Below, piece by piece: positions 46,874 to 57,044 of a stretch of 64,000 nucleotides of DNA. Origin of the DNA: Hygrocybe punicea (taxonomy: Eukaryota > Basidiomycota > Agaricomycetes > Agaricales > Hygrophoraceae); the NCBI GenBank assembly GCA_963556145.1, contig OY744466.1:744001-808000 (forward strand), given 5' to 3'. The notes beneath the pieces are model-generated. The model searched no databases. It was given only the letters and a program-made list of their open reading frames with translations, and had not been told where the DNA came from. Every line of letters begins with the position of its first letter. The stretch's first letter is position 1. A program made the position numbers and the translations under genes.

Positions 46874-48398
46874 ATGTCTTTGATTCCTAGTCATCCGGCA
46901 ACGCCTGATACAGCGCAAGCGAACCAGAAGCAAGGGCAGGCTATCTTAGTGTGGACTGTCGGAGCGTGCGTGGATCTCTTCATTTCCCAGTTTGATGGCT
47001 GACATCCGATTACACTAGGTTCTGTATACATGGTTGGGACTGGATACTGTGCTTGCCACAAGAATACCAGTGCATCTGGAAGAAAACATTCACGGTACAT
47101 TTTTTTACATTTTGAAAATTTCCTGTATTAATGACCCGGATCTCCAGCCCATCAGCGTCCTATACCTTGGTAAATAATTCTTGCCAGGTCTATTTCTCCC
47201 ATTGTCATGGTTAACATTGATCAACACAATGCAGTCAATCGGTATTTTGGTTTTCTCCAGTATGTACATCTCGCAAGACGTTCGGTACAAGCCTTCCTTC
47301 ACTAACTGGCATGATTTTACAGGTTGTCTATTGTCGTGCCTTTGATGGCCAGTGGTTGGAGCCCAGAGGCATGCAAAAGTGAGCCTGTATGTAACGCCGT
47401 TCTTGTCTCCTACTAATATTCCGACAAACAGACCTGTTTTATTGGAGTCCAGTAGGATTCCTAGTCTCCACGATGCTTTCCCAAATGATTCTCGGAGTTC
47501 GCGTATATGCTGTAAATCCCCCTTTGATCGTTGTACTCTGTTACTGAAGCCAGGCTACTAGATCTATTCACAAAGTCGAGCGGTGCTGATCGTTCTCTCT
47601 TTAATATTTCTCGTTGAAGTGTGTCTTGGAGGGATCGCGATCGACTTGACGTCTGCGCCAGTTACTGATTCCCCTAGCGGCAAACTGCCATGCGCCGCGC
47701 TACCTGCACCTCTTGGTTGGATGATTGCTGTTTTTGTGAGCAAATATCAATACACTCGTTGCATCGGTCATGCAGAGGTTTACGCTAATGTAAATTAACA
47801 GTCGGTCCAACTTCTCTTCGACACAGTTACCTTCCTGTACGTGCAGTGGTTTGGAATTCGTCCCGGACTTAATACAATCACTTTTTTCTTCAGGCTTACG
47901 GCTTGGAAAATATATGATATCTGGAGAAAGGAAGTCGATACACCATTGGTTGCCGTTATATGGAGGGATGGCATTGCCTACTTCTTTGCTATCTGCACCA
48001 TGAACTTCATCAATGTTCTGATCTTTGTGATCGCCCCAAACTCGTCAACGTGGGTTGCCAATCTCACGTGAGATATAAGTTCCACCATTTGTTGTTCCTC
48101 AATTGACCCTTCAACGTTTTCCACTGATAGCCCTACAGTCACCTTCACGGTTCTATTGTCATGCCGCCTTGTTCTTAACCTCCGGAACACACATGCAAAC
48201 GCAGTTTTTTCAACCGGCTCGAGCCAACCAACGGCGACCAACAGCACCAAAGTCCGAGCGAACGTCAGGCATAACCAAGGGACATCTCATAATAATACCT
48301 ATATCCCCAAATCTGAACGGGTTGATATATCACTGCCGACACTAGTCAAGTTAGAATCAAGGCCTGGTCGTGATAGGTTTGGGGATGGCATGGTTTGA
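46874..48398 (+). CDS. DUF6533 seven-helix membrane protein (second intact gene)
   Basis: Ten exons close to 333 residues: 46874..46965, 47019..47094, 47148..47169, 47235..47259, 47323..47378, 47433..47512, 47562..47735, 47802..47836, 47894..48067, 48131..48398. Family blocks in order: HGWDWILCLPQEYQCIWKK and ISVLYLVNRYFGFLQ (DUF6533 proper), LGVRVYAIYSQSRAVL, LTAWKIYDIW, WRDGIAYFFAICTMNFINVL and LLSCRLVLNLRN. Same architecture as the gene at 31851 but clearly diverged. Ends in a polar ~75-residue tail, probably cytoplasmic. Function unknown for the family. Confidence 0.88.
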
Positions 48399-48468
48399 TT
48401 TTGGAATTCACTGTTTCAGCCTCGCGTAGTGCTTAGTGAATATCAGGTCTTGTAATGGATTTCAGCCC

Positions 48469-48810
48469 ATGTGCACCGATAGTGCCCTGTTCCTGCCTCA
48501 CAGTGCTGTGTCCTTCAATGTAAATCCCCATGCAACGGATAACCTATTTTGTAAGTTGGCAGAACCAACCAACCGTCTTCCAAATTTTGCACTCTTCCCC
48601 GGCCACAGAATTTTTTTGGATTCTCCTACTCGAGGAACCTACATTGCAGTAATCAGCAATTTATTGGCGGGACTGAATGAGCAGCTCTCGATACCGTTGC
48701 AATGGCGGAATGTCGATGATTTATTATCACGGATCACTCGCTCCGAGTATTCCGACTCAAATTACCCAAAACAATTGTTGTCCAAATGTCACTCTGGGGA
48801 GGAACTGTAG
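48469..48810 (+). CDS. Hypothetical ORF downstream of the DUF6533 gene
   Basis: A 113-codon ATG frame (GHRIFLDSPTRGTYIAVIS, then NLLAGLNEQLSIPLQW). It begins 70 bp after the previous stop and could equally be part of that transcript's 3' UTR. No family recognised. Confidence 0.25.
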   Translation: MCTDSALFLPHSAVSFNVNPHATDNLFCKLAEPTNRLPNFALFPGHRIFLDSPTRGTYIAVISNLLAGLNEQLSIPLQWRNVDDLLSRITRSEYSDSNYPKQLLSKCHSGEEL

Positions 48811-49003
48811 CGAGTAAGTTTATATACATCCGAGTTCGCGGCGATCTTTTTTCCGATATGGAAGATATCAAATGATTTTCAGTTCCGGGTTATGCTCATT
48901 ATAATATTATATATCGTTGACCACTCTTATCGATGAAGCCTACCTGCAGTCATCGTTATCACTTTTTACTAATTAGATTCTGTACCCACTTGTCCGTCTG
49001 CCT
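48811..49003. other. Short convergent spacer
   Basis: Nothing recognised; lies before the stop of the convergent gene. Confidence 0.4.
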
Positions 49004-49808
49004 CTAAATCTTGGTCAGTTTGACATGGAACGGTCCTCCTCCGTTAAGATGGACCAGCTCCAGTACCACTTTCACGTATTCTACGACATTGGGCTCCTGC
49101 GCACGCGCCTGGTGAACCTGATAAAGTAGGCAATCCATGAGCAAGCACACATCAAGGAGACCTAAGAATCCCATACCTCAAGACTATCCCAAGCAGCAAG
49201 CGCGAGAACTTTGTCATTGTCCTCGACTGTCCAACCATACGTAGACTTCCCGCTATGCAAATTGCCTAGCGAATCGAAGAGCGCGCCGATAGCCTCCTTA
49301 TTCTCAGGGCTAGGAGTCGTCATGGAGAGCACTGGTAGGTGTGTAGCATGAGAATTGTGCACAGTGGACCGGAAACTATGGAAGAATCAAATGGAACGCA
49401 CCAACAACCTCAGTCAGAGGCCCTGCCAGTGCCTGGTATGGATCAGAGACTGTCTGGGCGTGCCAAGTGTCAATGGTGCCGGTTGTGATCTTGGAGACGA
49501 TAGCGTCATGGGATTTGAGGGGCTTGAGGGCCTCAAACGAACTCCAGACTGAGCATGGGTTAACCATATCCCAGCCGGTGGACACATGGAACAAACCGTT
49601 GATAACGTATCCAGTTTCGTTGTTCTGGACCTGAAGACCATGATACGTCCTGTCCGAGTATCAATGTCCCGGATGATGATACACTTGTTGCCGCCTACCC
49701 CAACGCTCCTTCGTAGCTCCCGATTTGCTTCAGCGCCTCGGTGATGATGTCTGGTTCAGCCTTGTAGATGTCGGAGATGGGGAAGATGGATACTTCAATG
49801 AAGGGCAT
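49004..49808 (-). CDS. Small dimeric alpha/beta-barrel-like protein (ABM superfamily-like)
   Basis: Five exons (49699..49808, 49597..49649, 49402..49548, 49177..49331, 49004..49117) close to 192 residues. The start MPFIEVSIFPISDIYKAEPD, the alternation of strand-like hydrophobic segments (YHGLQVQN, GYVINVWSSFEAL, DKVLALAAWDSLE) and a second similar half suggest two ferredoxin-like repeats, as in antibiotic-biosynthesis-monooxygenase and stress-responsive A/B-barrel proteins. The W-x-S-x-E and AWxSLE motifs occur at equivalent places in each half. No catalytic residue can be named. All splice phases match; introns are 48-70 bp. Confidence 0.7.
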
Positions 49809-50418
49809 TGTGGGTTGTAGGTATGAAAGTAGATTTCGAAATAACGAATGGCACGGCTTGACAAGGAGTCCGACTCCTGCGGAAAGTGCCAATAATTCCC
49901 GATAGACTGGCCATCATTGCCCCTGTGAGAATTTTAAGGCCGTACAGGTAGCGCTTGCTTGCCACAGCGTGCCAGTACAAGTAATGATTGGACTAACGCG
50001 TCGTCCGCTACACGGCCCATCCTGGTATCGTGAGAGACGTGGAATCACGCGCCGTCACTGTTGGAGAGTTTCATACTCACGTTTGCTTACCAGTAAATTG
50101 CGGCCCCATTCTATGCCTTCTCTTGATCAATGAAATCAAGTGGGTGTTCGTTTGGTCAGGTTAACGATAAAAGTTTCCAGTGACTGAACACGATTGGTGG
50201 AAACACATAAAGAATGGTCTCAAATTTATCGACGCCGGCTTTCGAGCTCCAGATAATATTTCGTGGTATAATTTCCGAGTCTGATTATACTTCCGGACTT
50301 TCGCAGGATGTATCTGGCATACAGTGAGTACAGGTCGATACACTCGGCCTCTGTTGTTATAGTAGTAATAGAAGGCTGTTTCTATCCATCCTACTCGCTT
50401 TCCCAACCGCTCACATGA
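49809..50418. other. Intergenic segment
   Basis: 610 bp between the alpha/beta-barrel gene start and the DUF6534 stop. No supported gene. Confidence 0.45.
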
Positions 50419-52115
50419 TCACGCGCTGGAAATCTCAACCACAGAGACGACGGGCTGTACAAAGCACACCATCAACAAAAAAAAAGCTTCAGAGAATAAA
50501 GTGCGTTTCTTTACGCCTTGACCGTTGTTCCCTTCGTGCACAAGCTGCTTTTCCATCGTCTGTTGTATACTGCCTGACGACTGGTTGTCTTTGATTCTTG
50601 CGTGTCTCCACCGTCCCCGAGAGTTCAAGCTTGACATCATGGCGTTGGTGTACAGTTTTGGGAGCGGAAAACAGAAAACCAACGATCTAACGAGGGGAAC
50701 TCGATGTTTCGCATGGCGATTGAGTGAGATGAAATACATACGGTCCATTGGTCTGGGAAGAAGAGCCATACGTCCTGGTCATGCATGATTCAGAAGTTTT
50801 TGCGAAGACTCACCACGCTTAATGAAATGATAAACGCTCCCGCGAAGGCTGTTGTGAGCAACCCGGTCGGTACAGTTACTGAACAGATAAGAAAAAGACT
50901 TGAGTGAAGGGTTGACATCATCAACCAATGCCCTATACCTCTGATGATCCTGTCAATCACATCGTCCGTGGAGTGGAAGCCTGTTTTATGGCTTTTCTAG
51001 AGTGTCGTGAGCACAACAACAGCACCGAATGAAAGGCATACACACCAAATGCCAAACGAGTGTTACAGTGATGATGATATCGGCCATCATAAAGAAAACG
51101 AGAGTGGGTACAACAGTAGTTTCGAATTTCTGGAATTCGAAGAATGATTGGAACTCGAGTAACCCACGGACACGAGTTGTAGCTATCGTGGTGGCAATGC
51201 CAGCCGCTTTTGGATTGGACAAACATATATATTCATGATAGCAAGCGGAAGAAGCAGAAATGCGACTCACACATACCCGCTACAGTGCAGATTACCGTGG
51301 CCGAAGTGACCCATTTGTTGGAGGTGAGGACATTGACTCTCCATGCAAAGAACAACTGGACAGCCGTTGTGATGGTGATCTAGAATATGGACAAAGATTA
51401 TTATGCAATGAGTAAGTGCTGTAATCACAGACAAACTGTCAATATTATATCTATGTTGAAGAACACTCAATGAACTTGCGATTACCACCAAGAGAGATCG
51501 AACTTACCACATATGAAGACTAGGATTGAAAACATCGACGATCAGACAACACAAGACACGGACACAGTGAAAAGGTGCTACTTACGCCACTTGGCATCTT
51601 AGGATGGGTATTAGTTGTCGCTATCAAAATATGAACTGAACAGACCAATTTGAAGGATAAAAGATTGATAAATGAAAGCAGTCTCGAGCATGGAGTTGGT
51701 GGTATCTAAGGTGAATAGAAATAAAACCTGAAGGCCAAAACGTAAGTTGGATGATATGTCCGCAGGAAAAGCACTGGGACCAAGCATTTTATCCAAGGTG
51801 GATCCCTGATCGCAATGGTGGTTTTAGAAATAATCGCCATTAGAGCTTAGTAGATGTACCTTTTGAAGGCGCTGAAATACATCAACGTCTGGACTATCAT
51901 GATTCCATATAAGCAAACGCTCTAGGGTGTAACGAGTTGCGCGACCCATCAGCTAAAGCAAAAAACAACCTTTGGGACAGCACGTACAAGTACTACACCG
52001 ACGAACGTCGGCCCTTTGTCCGGTCTTTGGCTGGAAGCAAGTCCAGGCTAAGGTCAAGAACAACCAGAACAAGGTAGCAATAGACGTACAGTATCTCATA
52101 CAGGTCCTGGCCCAT
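50419..52115 (-). CDS. DUF6534 seven-helix membrane protein
   Basis: The N-terminal exons (52102..52115, 51988..52030, 51860..51921, 51781..51805, 51646..51727) read DKGPTFVGVVLSVCLYGIMI, TLMYFSAFKRDPPW and DTTNSMLETAFIYQSF. The C-terminal chain (51277..51379, 51046..51206, 50939..50996, 50814..50878, 50742..50752, 50419..50686) closes to 222 codons and carries the family's AVQLFFAWRVNVL, FFMMADIIITVTLVWHL, KTGFHSTDDVIDRIIR, and the signature PLPKLYTNAMMSSLNSRGRW. The 50742..50752 exon is 11 nt. The link across 51380..51645 did not close: one or two small exons are missed, or the gene carries a lesion there. Function of the family unknown. Confidence 0.78.
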
Positions 52116-53096
52116 TGTGTGTATTGCTCGGACGATACCAAGGGAAGGAGAGATTTGGAGGTGAAGAGTTGCGATGGCTGTCTCACGAACATTTATGCCC
52201 CACCGCAGTTGGCCCAATGGTTCTTCGGGGCTATCATCGTTCAATTGAACAGCCACGAATGATTGACAGCCCCGTAACTCCGAATGGTTGGGCGAGAAAT
52301 TGGGTGTATCAGGGGTTGTTGAATTGAGGCAATCCCCTCATGTTCGGTGAGACTTGTGTTGCTGTCCTGCTGTGACCAATTTTAGATGTTTGTATAAGAC
52401 GTTAGGAACACAAAAACATTTCGGTCCACCGACCTGTGATGTGAATTGAACGGCCTGAGTTGCCATTCCCACATACTGCGGAGTGTTGGTCATTATGGGC
52501 GTTACAGCGGTTTTTAAAATGATGTGGAATCCGATTTTCAAAAAAATTGGCATTCAATGGTTGTGTTTGGCTCTGATTTGGTGGTGTCATTAATGACACC
52601 ACCAAACTCGTGTTTTCTTGGCTAGACTGGAGGACAGAGCCAGGGAGTATATAGCGATATTATCTGATGTGATCTAAACTCTTGTCGTAGGTTTTTGGGG
52701 GAAATCGGAAGTCGTGGGAATGTGTCTAGTCTGAGATAGGAAAAGGAGCTAGATCTACATAAACACAACTGGCGATTTGGGTATACTAAGACGATCTGCC
52801 CAAACAGAACAGACAAGAGACAAATCACAAGGATCAGGAGCTGCCCCTTATATAGGCAGCTCACGGAGTCTGAATGTCACGCCGCGACACGAGTCTGTGC
52901 ACTCTTCGCACGCTCTGAGAGTCTGAGTGCGTTCAACATCAGCACCATAAGGGCCATCAAGCTCTTCCTGCTAGGGCCATGCTCAACTTCCTGCTGTCTG
53001 ATGACCAGTACACGTGAGGCGTCGCTGTGTCCGTTATTCAATCTCCACTCGATTTTCAGAACAGCAATGATTTGGGCTGTTAGATAGGTATAAAAT
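52116..53096. other. Intergenic segment between DUF6534 gene and Helitron
   Basis: No supported gene. Contains a 30-bp perfect palindrome (52577..52606). The 5' end of the Helitron should lie here but no TC terminus could be fixed. Confidence 0.4.
52577..52606. repeat. 30-bp perfect palindrome
   Basis: Symmetric about 52591/52592; left half TTTGGTGGTGTCATT, right half its exact complement. No spacer, so a cruciform or dimer-binding site is possible. Confidence 0.85.
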
Positions 53097-54824
53097 ATGT
53101 GCCCTGTGTCTGATGGTGGCTTCCCACCCCATCTTAGCAACCACATCATCATGCCTCGCAAGTCAATTCACCAGACAACACTTGCCAAAATTCAATCTGC
53201 TAAAGAAGATGTCATCTGGGGATGGTACTACAACTTTCTTGGTGAAATTCTTGGCGACACTTTCTATGATATGCTTGATGGTTCTTCTGATAGTAGTGAC
53301 TCGGACTCGGATATGGATACTGAACCCCCTTCCTCTGACACCTTTGCAGTATCATCTGATCCTGCTTCTGATGACTCCATGACTTCTACAGGTTCTGAAG
53401 ACATGTATCACATGATCTTTGATCAGTGTCTTCAGATTTTATATCTGTTGACTAATAAACATAATTTAAATGATATTGCAGATCACTTGATGAATATCAA
53501 TATGGCTGTTTTAGATGATCTCTCTAAAAGACTGTCTAGAGGTGATAGAGTCAAACCAGATACCCCTGAAGAAAAAGCATGTTATAGGCTCATATCAGAC
53601 TTGGATCATGTAGCTGGTCAGGTCAAAGGTTCAATTACTAACAAGAAATACATGCGAAATGAGATTTGGTCTCTGATATCCTATATTGGTGCCCCGACTT
53701 GGTTTATCACTTTTGCACCTGCTGACATCAATCACCCACTATGCTTATATTATGCTGACAACAAAGAAAAGTTTTATCCTAAACTACGTCTACCCCAGGA
53801 TTGTTACAAACTAATTGCAAATAATCCAGTTGCTGGTGCCCGCTTCTTTCACTTTACTACTGAAATGTTCATCAAACATATATTAGGAATAAATGAATGT
53901 CATCCTGGCCTTTATGGAAACACATCAGGTTATTATGGAACAGTGGAGGAACAAGGACGTCTTACCTTGCATCTTCATATGCTGCTGTGGATAACAGGAT
54001 GCCTTACACCTCAGGAAATACGTGACAAAATTATGGATGAGAATTCTGACTTTCAGAAAAGATTAGTGGAATACTTGGAAAGTTTGTGTGTAGGACAATT
54101 CATGACAGGTCCTAAAGATGACGTATCACAGAAAATGGAACAAACAATGTCAAAACCTGAATGTCAACCACCGACATGTGTCCTGCCAGATCCACCATCA
54201 TATAATTGTTCCATGAATTGTCAATATCACAACAAAAGATCAACACGGTGGCAAAGGTTTCAAGATGTTGTAGATGATCTTTTATTGCGATTAAATTTAC
54301 ATAACAGGCATGATGGCAAAAAAAAGCCATATTGTCTGAATTCTAAAGGTGAATGTAAAAGACGATTTCCCCGAGATATCTTTCAACAAACTTTTGTAGA
54401 ACCTAATACTGGTGCTCTTAACCTCAAGCATAGTGAGCCTTGGATAAACACAGTGACACCTGAAGTCACATATATGTTGCAATGTAATTCTGATGTTACT
54501 AGTTTATTATCTGGAACTGCCATAAAAGCAATAGTTGCATACATAATGGATTATATTACAAAGATGTCCTTGAAGACATATAGCATATTTGAGGTAATAA
54601 AGAGTGTTTTTGATAAAAATTCTGAAATGATTGGTGGGGACTTGAAAAGGAAAGACAAAGTCAGGAAATTGTTTACACAAATAGTCAATTCCCTCACCTC
54701 CAAAACAGAGATTGGTGCTCCAATGGCTTCATTATATGTGCTTGGAAATCCTGATCACTACACCAGTCATAAATTCGTGCCATTCTTTTGGCGGTCTTAT
54801 GTTAGAGAGGTTATCAGTGCATGG
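53097..54824 (+). pseudogene. Helitron Rep (Helitron-like N-terminal) domain
   Basis: 576 codons to the insertion point. After an acidic Ser/Asp-rich stretch comes the Helitron_like_N region: WSLISYIGAPTWFITFAPAD, RFFHFTTEMFIKHIL and the HUH-type motif GRLTLHLHMLLWI, whose two histidines would bind the catalytic metal. Cys-rich text follows (MNCQYHNK, KPYCLNSKGECKRRFPR). The frame resumes exactly at 57044 (ISAW joined to TEEEMTN), which proves the insertion split one ORF. Confidence 0.85.
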
Positions 54825-54825
54825 T

Positions 54826-54980
54826 TTGCTTTCTAAAAACACGAGGAACGAGGGTAAATTAGAATTAAGTCTATGTACGAATTGGGCGAGTTAAGGTCCA
54901 AGGCTCTCAGCCTCGCACCTTCACTCGTCGCTATCTAAGATATCCGTCTGCTCCTCTCAGAGCGGCCATCTTTTCTTTCT
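54826..54980 (+). repeat. Q block, copy 1
   Basis: 155 bp, virtually identical to 56551..56705; immediately precedes the ORF at 54992 and is probably its promoter and 5' UTR. Confidence 0.85.
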
Positions 54981-54991
54981 TTTCCTGCAAA

Positions 54992-56234
54992 ATGAATAGA
55001 ATCCAGTTTGACCCCGCACTCCTCCAATGCCCCGACTTCGCATCCGAGACGTATGCACTGGTCCGTGCCCCCTTCGTCAATGCCAATACCACAGACGAAC
55101 AAGCCGCCCTACTTCTGGTCAACGTCTGGAGGGCCGGCAACAACCTGGAAAAGCAACAATGGCAGGATCAGCACCAGAACGACATTGCAGCACAAGCAAA
55201 CGAGATACTACGCGAACAGGAAGCCGCCGAACAGCGAGCATTACTGCTCGCTCAAGAACAGGAGGCCCTCCGTAAGGACACGATGAAGAAGAATAAGACG
55301 AAATACATCCCAATACCCGATCGACCAATGCCCACCATCGCGCCGGTCTTCGCCTCCAACTATGCCACCAAAATGATGGAAAAAGGCCAATATATTGAAT
55401 TATGGTACTACACCAACGACGGCCTAGATGACGCCATGAAAACTAGCACGACAGTAGATGACGATGCTATGGCAATTTCCCGAAACCCCGATGGATCCAC
55501 TTCTTGGGTCACCGCGGCAGCCGCCCGTCACTCCAAAAAAGCCGTCGACGACAAAGACATACCATGGGAGGACTTCTGTCAAGCTGTACCCAGAATGATA
55601 CTAGCCATGGAAGCAGCAGAATGGCCTGCTGAGCGCGTCATCATGCTCGCCACCTTCTGGGGCAACTTGCAGGTCCATGAATTCAGGTCCTCCCGTGACA
55701 CATTAGACCAGAAGGCACTCCTGCTTTACCAAGCCAGACAACGCCGACTATGGCACCTCGCCATACCCTCGCCACGAGGTGCATATAACATTGCCATCAT
55801 TAACGAAGACATCATGCGCAAAACCAGGGAAGAAGTTTATTGGGAAGATCGCAGAACCAGAGACAATGAGAGGGACTTCTGCGTAAGTCTCCCTCCCATA
55901 CCTGTTTCCCATTCATCAGCTAATCAAGATTCTCCGCTCTATTCCACGAACATCGCCCATTACCCGCCACTCGCACCCCCATATTGCATGCACCCGCGTT
56001 ATGCCATCCGTGCCCCCGTTTGCACGCATGCTCCTGTTTTGCACCACACATGCTCCTACTTTGCACCATGCATGCTTCTACTTTGCACCACGCATGCTCC
56101 TACTTTGCACCACGCATGCTCCTGTTTTGCACCATGCATGCTCCCCGTCTTAACCCCCCCTTTGACAACAGGCTGACCAACGAATTGGCTTAACACAAAG
56201 GACAGGTCCCAGCACCCCTTCCCACCGTAATTGA
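54992..56234 (+). CDS. Repeat-associated ORF of unknown function (317 aa)
   Basis: Exon 54992..55882 (297 codons from MNRIQFDPALL) splices by a GTAAGT...CAACAG intron (55883..56171, 289 bp) to 56172..56234 (ADQRIGLTQRTGPS, then stop). The protein begins with a short hydrophobic/acidic part, then a long Gln/Glu coiled-coil-like helix (about 50-95), then a Trp-rich all-helical domain (ELWYYTNDGLDDAMKT; WEDFCQAVPRMILAMEAAEW; YWEDRRTRDNERDF). The domain could suit a capsid- or DNA-binding role, but there is no zinc knuckle and no catalytic motif. ORFs of this kind are, as I recall, common in repeats of Agaricomycetes. It lacks enzymes, so it would depend on helper functions. Confidence 0.6.
56028..56150. 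repeat. ~27-bp minisatellite in the intron
   Basis: Four to five copies of a unit like CATGCTCCTACTTTGCACCA(C/T)G inside the 289-bp intron, explaining the unusual intron length. Confidence 0.85.
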
Positions 56235-56389
56235 GACTACAAACGGCCTGATGGCGCCTGGCGACGATCCGCCTCACCAGTCCATCACCGTCTGACAACA
56301 GACGAAGACTACTCGGAAGAGAGCCCACCACCTAATGATTGGGAGTCCACTTCGCTCGACGCGTCGCTGGGCTCCTAAAATATGGGAAT

Positions 56390-56705
56390 CGCAGCTCATC
56401 GGACTCCTCGTTTAAGTCTGGACCTTGGTTTTGGGTTTGAAAAAACCTCTGCGTGTTTTTTCCCTCAAAAAGAAGATTGCTATTCTGTAATCACAACTCT
56501 CTCCATATACCCTCAAAATTGACCAAAACTATAGCCTGCACGAACATAGATTGCTTTCTAAAAACACGAGGAACGAGGGTAAATTAGAATTAAGTCTATG
56601 TACGAATTGGGCGAGTTAAGGTCCAAGGCTCTCAGCCTCGCACCTTCACTCGTCGCTATCTAAGATATCCGTCTGCTCCTCTCAGAGCGGCCATCTTTTC
56701 TTTCT
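56390..56705 (+). repeat. Junction P block (copy 1) plus Q block (copy 2)
   Basis: P (56390..56550) is the end of unit 1 and abuts Q (56551..56705), the start of unit 2, with no spacer. Confidence 0.85.
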
Positions 56706-56883
56706 CCCACCCCCCCACTACCTTTTTAGCCAATTCTCCACCCACTCATTCAACCCACCCGCCACTCCTCTAGCAGTAGGCATCTTCGTTGACCACTCCA
56801 CCTCATTACAATCAGCTCGACGCATCGTTCACGTCCTAATAAAGAAGCCCCACGCCCGATCTACTGCTTGGCCCACCCGCCCT

Positions 56884-57044
56884 CGCAGCTCATCGGACTC
56901 CTCGTTTAAGTCTGGACCTTGGTTTCGGGTTTGAAAAAACCTCTGCGTGTTTTTTCCCCCAAAAAGAAGATTGCTATTCTGTAATCACAACTCTCTCCAT
57001 ATACCCTCAAAATTGACCAAAACTATAGCCTGCACGAACATAGA
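56884..57044 (+). repeat. P block, copy 2
   Basis: 161 bp matching 56390..56550 with only a few differences; the Helitron reading frame resumes at its end. Confidence 0.85.

Larger units (their letters stand above)
54825..57043 (+). mobile_element. Tandem TIR-less insertion inside the Helitron ORF
   Basis: Two units in tandem share the same ends. Start block Q (155 bp, TTGCTTTCTAAAAACACG...) occurs at 54826 and 56551; end block P (161 bp, ending GCACGAACATAGA) occurs at 56390..56550 and 56884..57044. Unit 1 is ~1725 bp and carries a spliced ORF; unit 2 is ~494 bp with unrelated middle sequence. No terminal inverted repeat and no clear target duplication is visible. P contains a short stem (GAAAAAAC...GTTTTTTC). 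Superfamily unknown. Confidence 0.8.

Noticed and set aside
53096..53097. Exact Helitron 5' and 3' termini
   Set aside because: No convincing TC start or CTRR end with hairpin could be fixed without other copies to compare.
54823..57043. The Helitron insertion as a removable GT-AG intron
   Set aside because: The apparent GT...AG ends would create a stop at the junction (TG plus A), and the insertion has its own ORF and tandem structure.
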